Assembly (NCBI RefSeq): GCF_009831575.1
Contig: NZ_WUUT01000006.1
Location: 62,001 to 126,000 of the forward strand
DNA: 64,000 bases
Direction: 5' to 3'
Source: Halovenus carboxidivorans
GTDB lineage: Archaea; Halobacteriota; Halobacteria; Halobacteriales; Haloarculaceae
Positions 17,885-26,971 of this stretch are shown here, one piece after another. The position numbers were made by a program, and so were the translations under genes. The notes below the pieces were generated by a model. That model was not told the origin of the DNA and did no database searches. It was given only the letters and a program-made list of their open reading frames with translations. The first letter of the stretch is position 1; every line of letters begins with the position of its first letter.

Positions 17885-18427
17885 ATGTGGCCGATTGGAC
17901 ACGCGTCGGTCGCCTACCTCCTGTACACCTTCTCGACTCGCTCGCGGTTCGACGAGCCGCCGAGACACGCCCCGACGCTGGTGCTCGGAGTCGCTGCGCT
18001 GCTGCCCGACCTGATCGACAAGCCCCTCGCCTGGCAACTCGGCGTGCTCCCCGGCGGCCGAACGCTCGGCCACTCGCTTCTGGTCCTCGGGCCGCTGTCG
18101 CTCGCCGGCTACGCCGTTGCCGACCGGATCGATGCGAGAGAATCCGGTGTCGCGTTCGCGCTCGGGCTCATCTCACACGCACTGCTCGACGTTGTCCCGG
18201 TGTTCTGGGAGCCGACGACTCCCTGGGAGGGGCTGTTCTGGCCGCTGCTCGCCTCCGGTCCGGGCCCCGACGAGGCGACGCCGACGGTGCTGGGTCTCCT
18301 CCAGAACTCGCTGACAGCGCCGTATTTCTACGTGGAGTTTCTCCTCCTCGCGGCCGCGCTGTACGTCTGGCGGGTCGACGGCTATCCGGGGCTCAGGCCG
18401 TTCGCTGGCCGACTGACGCCCGCCTGA
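17885..18427 (+). CDS. membrane-bound metal-dependent hydrolase-like protein
   Basis: A 180-residue membrane protein resembling the YdjM/DUF457 group. Conserved polar residues sit within helices: IGHASVAYL near the N terminus, LLPDLIDKP, RTLGHSLLV and ISHALLDVVP. The three His/Asp motifs are the presumed metal ligands of the family. Its stop codon is directly followed by that of the convergent gene at 18428. Activity has not been shown for this group. Confidence 0.82.
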   Translation: MWPIGHASVAYLLYTFSTRSRFDEPPRHAPTLVLGVAALLPDLIDKPLAWQLGVLPGGRTLGHSLLVLGPLSLAGYAVADRIDARESGVAFALGLISHALLDVVPVFWEPTTPWEGLFWPLLASGPGPDEATPTVLGLLQNSLTAPYFYVEFLLLAAALYVWRVDGYPGLRPFAGRLTPA

Positions 18428-19012
18428 TTACGCCCGCGTCTGCCGGAGTCGAGCGTATCGCTCACCGGTCGTGTACAGATACCACGCGATGCCGCCGTGC
18501 AGCAGCAGGCCACCGACTCCCGCCGGCCCCCCGAGCACGACCAGCGGGAGACTGCTCAACAGCCCTCCGACCGCGACGACCAGTCCCAGTAGCCGGCCCC
18601 ACGACCGAAACCGCCACGTCCCGTATCCGGCGGCGAGGTGGACGACGCCGACTGCACCGAGTACGACCCCGACACCGGCCACCGCCGATCCGGCCGGGCC
18701 CGCGTAGGCCGCGACGGCGCTGGCGCTGTTCAGGACGGCCAGCCCGCCGAGCAGCAACATCGCCCCGATTCCCGCGAAGGTCACGGAGACGAGTCTGAAC
18801 CCGGTCGGCACGGAACTATCGGCGCTGCCCCTCGGTCGATACTCGCAACCGTCCGCGTCCGGCCGGTTGCCCCTCTCGGCGTGCTGTCCGGTGCTCCGAT
18901 CTGTTTGGGGTTGTCTCGCCCGTCGGTTTCGCCCCCGTGCCCGCCGGTTGGTTCCGTCCCCGACAGTGACTTCTCGGCTGTGCGTACCGTCGGTCTGTTT
19001 CGGTCGACTCAT
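18428..19012 (-). CDS. membrane protein with basic N-terminal region, function unknown
   Basis: A 194-residue protein. The first 75 residues are hydrophilic and unusually basic for this genome (Arg/Gln-rich, low complexity); the rest has four predicted transmembrane helices. The frame continues upstream antisense to hemB, so I set the start at the ATG at 19012 (MSRPKQTDG). TTTAAG within 19036-19045 lies about 30 nt before it and fits a near-leaderless transcript. A shorter product starting after the basic region cannot be excluded. Family not recognised. Confidence 0.6.
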   Translation of the reverse strand: MSRPKQTDGTHSREVTVGDGTNRRARGRNRRARQPQTDRSTGQHAERGNRPDADGCEYRPRGSADSSVPTGFRLVSVTFAGIGAMLLLGGLAVLNSASAVAAYAGPAGSAVAGVGVVLGAVGVVHLAAGYGTWRFRSWGRLLGLVVAVGGLLSSLPLVVLGGPAGVGGLLLHGGIAWYLYTTGERYARLRQTRA

Positions 19013-19091
19013 AGACCGCGTTGGTCCCGGTTTCGCACTTAAAGGTCGGGACGAACGACACGGCTTTGAGGATTCCACGGTAAGACCGCGT

Positions 19092-20072
19092 ATGGAACTG
19101 ACACAGCGACCCCGACGCCTCCGCACCGACGGCGTGCGCTCGCTCGTCCGCGAGACGGACCTCGCCGCGAGCGATCTGATCGCGCCGGTGTTCGTCGACG
19201 CGACGACCGACAAGCGCCAGCCGATCGAGTCGATGCCGGGCCACGAGCGCGTCCCCCTCGACGAGGCCGTCGCCCGCGTCCAGGAGGTCCGCGAGACGGG
19301 CGTCGAAGCGGTCATTCTGTTCGGGATTCCCGAGTCCAAAGACGAGCGCGGAACCCGGGCCTGGGCCGAGGACGGCGTCGTTCAGGAGGCGACCCGCCGG
19401 ATCACCGCCGAGACCGACGCCTACGTCATCACCGACGTGTGTCTGTGTGAGTACACCGACCACGGCCACTGTGGCGTGCTCGAATCCGACGCCCAGTCGG
19501 AACCGACTGTGACGATCAAAAACGACGAGACTCTCGATCTGCTGGAACGGATCGCCGTCTCCCACGCCCGTGCGGGCGCGGACATGGTCGCCCCGTCCGG
19601 CATGATCGACGGGATGGTCGGTGCGATCCGCGGCGCCCTCGACGAGGAGGGGTTCGAGCACGTCCCGATCATGAGCTACGCGGCGAAATACGAGTCCGCC
19701 TTCTACGGCCCGTTCCGGGACGCCGCCGACGGTGCGCCTGCCTTCGGCGACCGCCGCCACTACCAGATGGACCCCGCGAACGCCCGCGAAGCCCGTACCG
19801 AGGTCGCCCTGGACGTCGAACAGGGGGCGGACGTGTTGATGGTCAAACCGGCGCTGCCGTATCTCGATATCATCGGGGAGATCCGCCGGGAGTTCGACCA
19901 CCCGGTCGCGGCGTACAACGTCTCCGGCGAGTACGCGATGTTGCAGGCCGCCGCCGAGAAAGGATGGCTCGACCTCGAAGAGACGGCTTACGAGTCGCTG
20001 CTGTCGATCAAACGCGCCGGCGCGGATCTCATCCTCACCTACTTCGCCGAGGACATCGCCCGCCAGTTGTAG
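19092..20072 (+). CDS. hemB: porphobilinogen synthase (delta-aminolevulinate dehydratase)
   Basis: Condenses two 5-aminolevulinate molecules to porphobilinogen in heme, siroheme and cobamide synthesis. The 326-residue enzyme has the zinc-binding cysteine triad in DVCLCEYTDHGHCG, the first active-site lysine in SYAAKYESAFYGPFR, and the Schiff-base lysine in LMVKPALPYLDII. This is the zinc-dependent type. The ATG at 19092 gives the normal N terminus MELTQRPRRLR. It runs divergent from the gene at 19012, and its TAG forms the palindrome TAGCTA with the next convergent stop. Confidence 0.97.
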   Translation: MELTQRPRRLRTDGVRSLVRETDLAASDLIAPVFVDATTDKRQPIESMPGHERVPLDEAVARVQEVRETGVEAVILFGIPESKDERGTRAWAEDGVVQEATRRITAETDAYVITDVCLCEYTDHGHCGVLESDAQSEPTVTIKNDETLDLLERIAVSHARAGADMVAPSGMIDGMVGAIRGALDEEGFEHVPIMSYAAKYESAFYGPFRDAADGAPAFGDRRHYQMDPANAREARTEVALDVEQGADVLMVKPALPYLDIIGEIRREFDHPVAAYNVSGEYAMLQAAAEKGWLDLEETAYESLLSIKRAGADLILTYFAEDIARQL

Positions 20073-20303
20073 CTATCCGTCCGTCAGCGGCAGCGCGACC
20101 CCGAAGATCCACGGCGAGAAAAAGCCGATTGTCAGACCGATCCCCTCCATGTAGGTGAACAACGCATCCTCCCACGGGGGAAGGGTTCCGACCAGCAGTC
20201 GGCCGACGATCTCACCGCCAGCGCCGAGCAACAGCAGACCCAACCCGAGCAGGAAGCCGCGCTTCGCCCAGCGTCCGTAGTCGATCCCTCTGTGATGGCT
20301 CAT
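20073..20303 (-). CDS. small two-helix membrane protein
   Basis: A 76-residue protein starting MSHHRGIDYGRWAKRGF, with two predicted membrane helices separated by a polar loop containing a short Trp-Glu-Asp turn (PPWEDALF). The acid-poor, hydrophobic composition and clean start support coding. A TATA-like sequence (plus-strand CTTTTTG near 20331) lies about 30 nt upstream. It ends back-to-back with hemB. No function known. Confidence 0.7.
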   Translation of the reverse strand: MSHHRGIDYGRWAKRGFLLGLGLLLLGAGGEIVGRLLVGTLPPWEDALFTYMEGIGLTIGFFSPWIFGVALPLTDG

Positions 20304-20446
20304 ATCCGGGAGGTGCGAAGCTATCAACGTAGTCTTTTTGCTCCGGTTCGCCGTGGCGCGGGGACCCCTACCCGAGGCTAGTCGGTGACACGTCGAAATC
20401 GGCGGCCCGCGGCAATCCAACCCGCGGTCGGCCGTCGAGAACTGCG

Positions 20447-20464
20447 TGGGATCGAACGATCCCA
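20447..20464 (-). terminator. hairpin downstream of ferredoxin gene
   Basis: TGGGATCG-AA-CGATCCCA is a perfect 8-bp stem with a two-base loop, 26-43 bases past the leftward ferredoxin stop codon. The 186-bp gap 20304-20489 has no gene. A terminator or mRNA-stabilising role is inferred from position. Confidence 0.45.
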
Positions 20465-20489
20465 GAACCCGTCCAGCAGAGCGCGTCGC

Positions 20490-20879
20490 TTAAATGACGC
20501 GGTTCTGCAGGTAGTCGAGGTGTTTGGCGTTGTAGACGATCTTGACCTCGTCAGTCTCGGCGGACCCGATGCAGGTCAGCCGGACGTTTTTCTCCTCGAC
20601 CTCCTCGTCGGAGAGGATCTGCTGCATGTCCATGTTGATCTCGCCTTCGACGACGATCGCCGCGCAGTTCGCACACGCGCCGGCGCGACACGAGAACGGC
20701 CAGTCGTACCCCTGAGCCTCGGCGGCTTCCAGAATATACTCCCCTTCGTTGACTTCGAGCGTTCCGTAATCCTCGTCGTCGAGGCCGGCCTCCGCTGCTT
20801 TGTCGAACACACCCTCGTCGTAAATGTCCCAGTCGTTGTCGTCGACAACTTCGTAGTTGAGGTATTCTACTGTTGGCAT
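20490..20879 (-). CDS. fer: 2Fe-2S ferredoxin (haloarchaeal type)
   Basis: Electron carrier of the plant-type fold. The cluster is held by CRAGACANC plus a fourth Cys in RLTCIGSA. The N-terminal acidic insertion [20 protein letters not shown] is the hallmark of the halophilic ferredoxin that serves 2-oxoacid oxidoreductases. The product is 129 residues from the ATG at 20879 ([11 protein letters not shown]); an adjacent in-frame ATG at 20882 could also serve. A stem-loop follows the gene. Confidence 0.95.
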   Translation of the reverse strand: MPTVEYLNYEVVDDNDWDIYDEGVFDKAAEAGLDDEDYGTLEVNEGEYILEAAEAQGYDWPFSCRAGACANCAAIVVEGEINMDMQQILSDEEVEEKNVRLTCIGSAETDEVKIVYNAKHLDYLQNRVI

Positions 20880-21070
20880 CATTCCACTATTTTGAGTCCA
20901 CCCGGTTAGACTTTGCTGTTGTACGGAATGTGCCCGGTAAATCATTACATTTCCGGCAAATACGAGAAATCAACCGTATTGGCGCGGGAACTGCGCTGAA
21001 TCTGTCCGTTTGGCCGCTTCTCTCTCGGCTGTTTCGAAAACCTCAAACAGCAGACAACCGAGCGTTCGGT

Positions 21071-22210
21071 ATGGATCATCGCCAGCGCCAGCTGCTCGCC
21101 AGCGGGGTTATTCTCGGCATCTTCTTCGTCGTCCAGCTCGGCGCGCTCGCGCTCGTCGAACCGTTTCTGGAGGGCGGCCTCCAGGGGAGTCAGGACACCT
21201 CGAATCCGGGAATCAGTATCGTCTACATCGCCGGGATTCTCGTCGCCACGGTCGCGATGCTCGGGATCATCAGATACGGCGGCGAGAACGTCCTCCGTCT
21301 GGTAATCATCTTCTCCGGGGTCTACATCGCCTTCTTCGTCTTCGGTGCGCTCGTGCCCCCGCTCGGCTCCGTCGGCGGCGTCGCACTCAGCGACGCTTTC
21401 GCGCTGGTCGGTGCGCTCGTCCTCGGCGCGGCGCTGTATCTCTATCCGGAGTGGTACGTCATCGACGCCGCCGGCGTCGTGATGGGCGTCGGCGCTGCCG
21501 GCCTGTTCGGCATCAACTTCGGGATCCTCCCCGCGCTCGTTCTGCTGGTCGTGCTCGCGGTCTACGACGCGATCAGCGTCTACGGCACCGAACACATGCT
21601 CACGCTCGCGTCCGGGATGGTCGAAATGCGGGTCCCGGTCGTCTTCGTCGTCCCGCTGTCGCTGTCGTACTCGTTTCTAGACGCCTCGATGCCCGAAACG
21701 GCCAACACCGACGAGGAGGATGACGGTACGCGGGACACAGACGACCAGGCGCTCCCCTCCGACCCCGACCAGATCGACGCCGAGGTACTCAACGAACTGG
21801 GTCCCGACCGCGTCGGGGAGATCGACGACGACGTGTTCGCCGAGGCGGATCTCACCGAGGCCGACCTCGACGAGAGCGTGCGTGAAGCCCTCTCCGGCGG
21901 CGAGCGTGACGCCCTGTTCATCGGTCTCGGCGATGCGGTCATCCCGTCGGTGCTGGTCGCCAGCGCGGCCTTCTTCGTAGAGACCGGCCCGACCGTCTCG
22001 ATTCTGGGCGTCGAGGCGACGCTGCCGGCCGCCACCGCGATGGTCGGCACGCTCGCCGGGCTGACGGTCCTCCTGTATCTCGTCCAGCAGGGCCGTGCAC
22101 ATGCCGGCCTACCGCTTCTCAACGGCGGGACGATTGCGGGCTATCTCGTCGGCGCGTTGCTCAGCGGCCTGACGCTCGTCGAGGCGCTGGGGTTGGACGG
22201 CTTTCTCTGA
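21071..22210 (+). CDS. presenilin-like intramembrane aspartyl protease (A22 family)
   Basis: A 379-residue membrane protease that would cleave peptides inside the bilayer. It has nine predicted helices. The two catalytic aspartates appear in the expected motifs: LAVYDAISVY (helix 6) and FIGLGDAVIP (helix 7), with a downstream LPLLNGG in place of the PAL motif. A long acidic cytoplasmic loop (about residues 200-270) separates the two, as in haloarchaeal homologues. The ATG at 21071 (MDHRQRQLL) was chosen because the upstream frame is not haloarchaeal in composition. Confidence 0.92.
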   Translation: MDHRQRQLLASGVILGIFFVVQLGALALVEPFLEGGLQGSQDTSNPGISIVYIAGILVATVAMLGIIRYGGENVLRLVIIFSGVYIAFFVFGALVPPLGSVGGVALSDAFALVGALVLGAALYLYPEWYVIDAAGVVMGVGAAGLFGINFGILPALVLLVVLAVYDAISVYGTEHMLTLASGMVEMRVPVVFVVPLSLSYSFLDASMPETANTDEEDDGTRDTDDQALPSDPDQIDAEVLNELGPDRVGEIDDDVFAEADLTEADLDESVREALSGGERDALFIGLGDAVIPSVLVASAAFFVETGPTVSILGVEATLPAATAMVGTLAGLTVLLYLVQQGRAHAGLPLLNGGTIAGYLVGALLSGLTLVEALGLDGFL

Positions 22211-23203
22211 TTACCGGCCCGGGAACGCCTCGCTCGCCGAGGAGATGTCGAGCGTCTCTCCGAGCCCCTTCTCGCGCGCCCGGTCGTAGAGCAACTTCGC
22301 CGCGGCGACGGTTTCGATCGCCGTCCCCCCGCTGTCGAACAGCGTGATCTCGTCCGCCGATTCCCGGCCTGGCACCGCCCCGGCGACGATCTCACCGAGT
22401 TCGGCGTGGACGTGTCCCTCCTCGATTGCACCCTCTTCGAGCGCCGTCCGGTAGGCCCCTGCGTCGGTGTCGATCCGGCCCCGGAGGTCGGGCACGTACT
22501 TCGAGCGGGCGACCGTCGTGGGATCGACTTCGTGGTTCGTCGGGTGGTAGCTGCCCATCGCGGTGACGTGGGTACCCGGCGAGAGATCCTCGCCGTCGAA
22601 GACGGGCTCTGTCGCCGTCGTCGCCGTGATGAGGACGTCGACGTCGCTGACCGCTTGTTCCGTCGATTCGACCGGCTCGACCGCCGCGTCCAGTTGATCG
22701 TCCATCTCGGCGGCGAAGGCCTCCCGGTTGGACTCGGTCGGGGAGAACACGCGCACGCGTTCGAGGTCCCGGACCGCCGCGGCGCCGTGTAGCTGTCCCC
22801 GGGCCTGTGTGCCGCTGCCGATGATCCCGAGTTCGGTCGCGTCCTCGCGGGCGAGTTCGTCGATCCCGACCGCGCCCGCGGCGCCCGTCTTCCAGGGGTT
22901 CATACTCGCGCCGTCGATGATCGACAGCAGTTCGCCGCTCTCGGCGTCGAACAGCGGCAGGACGAACTGGGCGTCCTGCTGGCCGAAGCCGGCGGCGTAG
23001 GTGTACCCGCCCATCGCACCCGTCTCCGGGAGAATCGCGAAATACCCGGTCAGAAACCCCGGCGGATCGGCGTTGTTCAGCCGCGTCCGGGGTTCGGCCT
23101 GTGCCCCCTCGCCGCGCTGTCGATACCCCTCGCGAACGACCTCGACGTACTCCGCCGGCGTCGCCAGATCCGCGACCTCCTCACTCTGCAGGAACAGTGT
23201 CAT
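22211..23203 (-). CDS. ornithine cyclodeaminase / mu-crystallin family protein
   Basis: A 330-residue NAD(P)-dependent enzyme of the OCD family, whose members act on ornithine, alanine or related imines. The Rossmann motif is LGIIGSGTQARGQL; the substrate region includes GGYTYAAGF and the Lys-equivalent in MNPWKTGAAGAVG. Specificity among ornithine cyclodeaminase, alanine dehydrogenase and ketimine reductase cannot be fixed. Its promoter, with CTTTTTG about 25 nt upstream, is separate from the small gene at 23421. It ends against the presenilin-like gene. Confidence 0.9.
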   Translation of the reverse strand: MTLFLQSEEVADLATPAEYVEVVREGYRQRGEGAQAEPRTRLNNADPPGFLTGYFAILPETGAMGGYTYAAGFGQQDAQFVLPLFDAESGELLSIIDGASMNPWKTGAAGAVGIDELAREDATELGIIGSGTQARGQLHGAAAVRDLERVRVFSPTESNREAFAAEMDDQLDAAVEPVESTEQAVSDVDVLITATTATEPVFDGEDLSPGTHVTAMGSYHPTNHEVDPTTVARSKYVPDLRGRIDTDAGAYRTALEEGAIEEGHVHAELGEIVAGAVPGRESADEITLFDSGGTAIETVAAAKLLYDRAREKGLGETLDISSASEAFPGR

Positions 23204-23420
23204 AGCTGTCTATTCGTCGAGGCCGTACAAAAAGCCGCGTCTCTCCTCCGCTCCAGCGCCTGTCCCCTCCGCCCGCGAGCGGACGACCCTCCTCGTCTCA
23301 CTTCAGCGCCCGTCGCTCTGTGGGTCAATCATTTTCCCTCGTGATAATAGGGGAGAAGGGCTTTAATACCGCTGTGTGCAACTCTCGCATGGAAGGGCAC
23401 GGTGGCCCGTCCGACCAGCT

Positions 23421-23591
23421 ATGAGCACCAACGCAACCGACGACACGGACGATGCGGCTGTCGACCAGGGCGAACGAGAACGGTACGCCGAGTTGAACAT
23501 CGGCGACGAGGAGTACGTGGTCTACGACCGAGAGAATCACCAAGCCTGGATACAGTCGACAGTAGCGATTGCGGCCGAAGACATCCGGTGA
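23421..23591 (+). CDS. small conserved haloarchaeal protein
   Basis: A 56-residue acidic protein with a conserved-looking core ELNIGDEEYVVYDRENHQAW. It probably forms a small beta sheet. I recall short haloarchaeal families of this pattern without function. The ATG at 23421 (MSTNATDD) was preferred to an upstream start because CTTTAATA (23361-23368) would place the transcript start near 23390, inside the longer frame. The gene is 40 bp ahead of the GNAT gene. Confidence 0.7.
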   Translation: MSTNATDDTDDAAVDQGERERYAELNIGDEEYVVYDRENHQAWIQSTVAIAAEDIR

Positions 23592-23631
23592 GGACGGGGC
23601 TTACTTGAGTCGCCGGCGACCATCCATTTCT

Positions 23632-24159
23632 ATGGAGTTTCAGGTGCTCGGGAGCGAAGCGGCCGGGCCGACCCTACGGCTCGACCACGAGGAGTTCGCC
23701 TACGCCGGCAAGTTCGTCATGTCCTCGACTGGCAAGAGTATCGTCCGCGAGGCTGACCAGCTACTCGGTGCCGTCGCGTTCAGCGAGGACAGCACGGATC
23801 CGACCACGGTTCGGCTCCGGTACGTCACGGTCCGGGAGTCCCGCCGCGGCGAGGGGGTCGGTCCGAGACTGCTCCGGTTCACGGCCGATGCGCTCGCCGG
23901 CGCCTACGATACCGTCGACATCGCGGTCAACAACCCGATGGCCTACGAGGCCTGCTACCGGGCCGGTTTCGTCTACACCGGCGAGCAGACAGGTATCGCG
24001 GAACTCCGGATGGTCTACCGACCCGGCGAGCGCGAGAGTGACAGGTACCGGAGCGGCTTCGAGCGGTTCCGCGAGCGTGACCTCCCGCCGGCCCACGAGG
24101 CGGTCTGTGACCGACACGCCGACGGCGACCCGCCCGCTGTCGTCGACGTACCGGCCTGA
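23632..24159 (+). CDS. GNAT family N-acetyltransferase
   Basis: A 175-residue acetyl-CoA-dependent transferase. The acetyl-CoA loop is seen in VTVRESRRGEGVGPRLLRF (RRGEGVG), followed by the helix that precedes AVNNPMAYEACYRAGFVYTG, a typical motif B. The C-terminal 30 residues are hydrophilic and poorly conserved in such proteins. The substrate is unknown. The ATG at 23632 (MEFQVLGS) gives the standard beta-1 strand. It may be co-transcribed with the small gene 40 bp upstream. Confidence 0.88.
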   Translation: MEFQVLGSEAAGPTLRLDHEEFAYAGKFVMSSTGKSIVREADQLLGAVAFSEDSTDPTTVRLRYVTVRESRRGEGVGPRLLRFTADALAGAYDTVDIAVNNPMAYEACYRAGFVYTGEQTGIAELRMVYRPGERESDRYRSGFERFRERDLPPAHEAVCDRHADGDPPAVVDVPA

Positions 24160-24264
24160 CCGCCCCCTGGCTATAGCCGACCGCCGTGTCGTTCGCGCCG
24201 GCCCGTCGTGGCGGCTCAGCCCGGCCCATACTTTGAAATAGCTGTCTCTTGACAGTTACCGCGT

Positions 24265-24546
24265 ATGTGTCGGGAGCTGAACCGGGAGCCAGCGTGGGTC
24301 GCGGCGATCAAACTCGCCCTCACGGAAGGGGCGTTCACGACCGACTGCGTCATCGAGGAGGCGAACATGCGCCCCGACAGACGGCGGACCGTCGAGACCG
24401 TTCTCTCGACGATGGTCGAGCGCGATCTGCTCTGTGACACCTCCACGCCCGACCGGTATCTCGTCGGTCGCGTGCTCCGCCGGACGGCTCCCGACCCCGA
24501 ACAGATCGAACACCTCGCCGACGAGGGCCTCCACCGCTGGGGGTGA
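24265..24546 (+). CDS. small helical, winged-helix-like protein
   Basis: A 93-residue protein with predicted helices arranged like a winged helix: AAIKLALTEGAFTTDCVIEE, then RRTVETVLSTMVERDLL, and a short wing near DRYLVG. It could bind DNA, but it has only moderate likeness to known regulators. A TATA-like TTTGAAATA at 24233-24241 is about 30 nt before the ATG. It stops three bases before the convergent MocA-type gene. Confidence 0.62.
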   Translation: MCRELNREPAWVAAIKLALTEGAFTTDCVIEEANMRPDRRRTVETVLSTMVERDLLCDTSTPDRYLVGRVLRRTAPDPEQIEHLADEGLHRWG

Positions 24547-24549
24547 GGC

Positions 24550-25206
24550 TCACCACTCGTCTCGAAGCCGTTCGAGGTCGGCCTCGGTATCGATGTCCCG
24601 GCGGACGCCCGCATCGCCGGTTTCGACCAGCGCCGACCGCTCATCCTCCAGGAGAATCTCCCGGCCACCGACATCACCGTCGACCGCGGCCAGCGCGTCG
24701 AAGTGCTGCGCGTCGAACAGCACCGGATTCCCCCGCTGTCCCCCGTCGGCCGCCGCCAGCGCCGTCCCCGCACCGTCGCGGTAGGCGGCCACCAGCGCGT
24801 CGACGCTCTCCGGCCTGACCGCCGGCATATCCCCCAAGGCGAACACCGCAGCGGCGGCGTCGGGCACTCGCGCTCTGACCGCTCGCACGCCCGCCCGAAC
24901 GCTCGTCGCCTGGCCCTCCTCGTAGTCCGGGTTCTCGACGGTCACGGTATCGAATCCGTCGAGAGCGTCGGTGACGCTGTCGCCGTCGGCACCGACGACG
25001 ACCACCACGGGATCGACGGCCGCCGCGGCGAGCGTACGGGCGGCGTGGCTCACCAGCGGTTCGCCGTCCACCTCCGCGAGCAGTTTGTTGGCCTCGCCGA
25101 ACCGCGAACTCGTCCCGGCGGCCAGCAATACGCCCGCGACAGGGCCCTCACGGACGGGGTTCTCGACGCCCGCCGGCGGCTCGACGACCGGTAGCTCCGG
25201 CGTCAT
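24550..25206 (-). CDS. MocA-type molybdenum cofactor cytidylyltransferase
   Basis: NTP transferase of 218 residues. The nucleotide loop reads VLLAAGTSSRFGEANKLL; LAAG rather than the LAGG of GTP-specific MobA suggests CTP use, that is, synthesis of molybdopterin cytosine dinucleotide (MCD). Other fold motifs are VVVVGADGDSV and FALGDMPAVRPESV (GDMP for metal binding). CO dehydrogenase uses MCD, and the cox operon begins about 2 kb away, so it is a strong candidate supplier. Its ATG overlaps the moeA stop by four bases. Confidence 0.85.
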   Translation of the reverse strand: MTPELPVVEPPAGVENPVREGPVAGVLLAAGTSSRFGEANKLLAEVDGEPLVSHAARTLAAAAVDPVVVVVGADGDSVTDALDGFDTVTVENPDYEEGQATSVRAGVRAVRARVPDAAAAVFALGDMPAVRPESVDALVAAYRDGAGTALAAADGGQRGNPVLFDAQHFDALAAVDGDVGGREILLEDERSALVETGDAGVRRDIDTEADLERLRDEW

Positions 25207-26417
25207 TCGACGACCGGGTAGGGGACGATTTCGACGGTCTCACCGGCCGCGCGCTCGGTCTCGGTGACGAGGAAGCCGTCGGCGCGGGACGCCCGCGTGC
25301 TGGAGGAGAGCACGCTCGGATCGAAGGCCTCCTCGTAGATCGACAGCGCCGAGTCGACGTGGCCCAGCGGCGTCGCCTCGCCGTCATCGAGAGTCACCGG
25401 AACGACGTACTCGAACCCCTCCGGCCCGAGGCCGAGGTCGGTCGACAGCGTCGCCGACACGGTCGCTAGCTCGGACGGACCGACGAACAGCGCCCGAGCG
25501 ACGAGCGTCGTGATGACGTGTGCGCCGACCGGTTTGCCGGGGATGGCGACCGCGACGGCGTCGTGGTCGGGCAGACGGGCGACGGCGATCGGCTTCCCGG
25601 GGCGGATCCGAACCCGGTGAAAGAGCACGTCACCGAGGTCTTCGAGCGCCCGGACGACGTGGTCCTTGTCGCCGACGCTGGTCCCGCCGGTCGTCACGAC
25701 CGCGTCGTACTCGCCTGCGAGCGCGTCGATGCGGTCCCGGACGCGGTCGTACTCGTCGGGGACGGTCCCCTCGTGGGTCGGACGGTGGCCCCACGAGCGC
25801 AGCAACCCCGCCAGCATCGGCGAGTCCAGATCCCGCTGGCGGCCCTCGTGGATCTCGGTCCCGGTCGCCAAAAGCGCCGCGTCGAACCGTTCGTGGACGG
25901 TCACCTCGTCGTACCCCAGATCCCCGAGCAGCAGCGCGTCCTTCGGCGAGAGCCGTTCGCCCGCCGCGAAGAGTTGCTCGCCCGCCGCGAGGTTGCTTCC
26001 CCGCTCGTAGACGTACGTGCCGGGGTCGATGTCGCTCCCGTCAAGTCTGCCGTCCTCGACCGTCGCCTCCTCCTGTTTGAGGACGGCGTTGGCCTCCGGT
26101 GGGAGCGGCGCACCGGTGAAGATGCGGACGGCCTCCCCGTCGTCGATCGACGGCGGATCGTCCTCGGGAAAGACCTCCTCCTCCCGGAGGTCGAGCGGGT
26201 AGCCGTCGGTGGCGTCGAAGGCGTAGCCGTCCATCGTCGACCGGGAGACCGGCGGGCGGTCCTGCTGGGCGACGATCCCCGAGGCGAGCGTCCGGCCCGC
26301 CGCTCCGGCGAGCGCGACCTCCTCGGTCGGCTGATCGGCCAACACCGTCTCCCGCAGATCGAGCAGTCGATCTACCGCGTCGCTTCGCCACACCATGTCG
26401 TCGTGATCGTGGCTCAT
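25203..26417 (-). CDS. moeA: molybdopterin molybdotransferase MoeA (variant)
   Basis: Inserts molybdate into adenylylated molybdopterin. The 404-residue protein has the family landmarks SRSTMDGYAF, FTGAPLPPEANAVLKQEE, the phosphate-binding VVTTGGTSVGDKDHV, and a C-terminal IPGKPVGAHV. The last motif differs from the usual LPGNPVSA (N to K, S to G), so this may be a specialised paralogue. The start at 26417 (MSHDHDDMVW) is preferred; the upstream frame is antisense-like. It is translationally coupled to the MocA-type gene. Confidence 0.92.
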   Translation of the reverse strand: MSHDHDDMVWRSDAVDRLLDLRETVLADQPTEEVALAGAAGRTLASGIVAQQDRPPVSRSTMDGYAFDATDGYPLDLREEEVFPEDDPPSIDDGEAVRIFTGAPLPPEANAVLKQEEATVEDGRLDGSDIDPGTYVYERGSNLAAGEQLFAAGERLSPKDALLLGDLGYDEVTVHERFDAALLATGTEIHEGRQRDLDSPMLAGLLRSWGHRPTHEGTVPDEYDRVRDRIDALAGEYDAVVTTGGTSVGDKDHVVRALEDLGDVLFHRVRIRPGKPIAVARLPDHDAVAVAIPGKPVGAHVITTLVARALFVGPSELATVSATLSTDLGLGPEGFEYVVPVTLDDGEATPLGHVDSALSIYEEAFDPSVLSSSTRASRADGFLVTETERAAGETVEIVPYPVVE

Positions 26418-26449
26418 GCCCACCCGTTGCACACGGACGATCAAAAAGG

Positions 26450-26863
26450 TCAGACTGCCGCGGCAGTACCGAGTGCCGACAGCGTCCCGCGCACGTCCTC
26501 TTCGGAGACGCCGCCGCTCCGGAGACTGAAATGCAGTACCGTCAGCATCTCGCCGTCCGGAGCGGAGACGCCTCGGTGGTCGGTCCGCTCGAAGGCAAGC
26601 GGCGCCGGGTCCAGCGCCTCCTCGACGGCCTCGCCGTACCGCTCGGGCACCCGCAGCGTGACGGCGAACTGCCGGCCCGTCGGCACCCAGACGACCCCGC
26701 TGCGGTTGAACGACGTCGCCAGTCCCTCGGTGCCGAGATGGTCCCGGACCCGCGGGTGGTAGAACTCGTAGACGCACTGCCCGCCGGCGGTCTGCTGGCT
26801 GGGTTCGGCCACGGTCTCCCCCAGTTGTCCCCCCGCTGCCTCGAAAAACGCCGCACAGTCCAT
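26450..26863 (-). CDS. conserved hypothetical protein in molybdenum gene cluster
   Basis: A 137-residue soluble protein, probably an alpha/beta fold, with the segments QCVYEFYHPRVRDHLGTEGL and RYGEAVEEALDPAPLAFERT. It has a single Cys pair far apart and no recognisable catalytic motif. It lies 32 bp upstream of moeA on the same strand, so an accessory role in Mo-enzyme maturation is possible from position alone. I do not recognise the family. Confidence 0.62.
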   Translation of the reverse strand: MDCAAFFEAAGGQLGETVAEPSQQTAGGQCVYEFYHPRVRDHLGTEGLATSFNRSGVVWVPTGRQFAVTLRVPERYGEAVEEALDPAPLAFERTDHRGVSAPDGEMLTVLHFSLRSGGVSEEDVRGTLSALGTAAAV

Positions 26864-26971
26864 GCCGGCTATTGTCCACCCGTCGATGATAAACGTCGGG
26901 GCCGTCCCGGTTCTCGCGCCGCCATAACATTGATGTAGTCGATTTGTCTAAGAGTCTACTAGGTGGCACGT

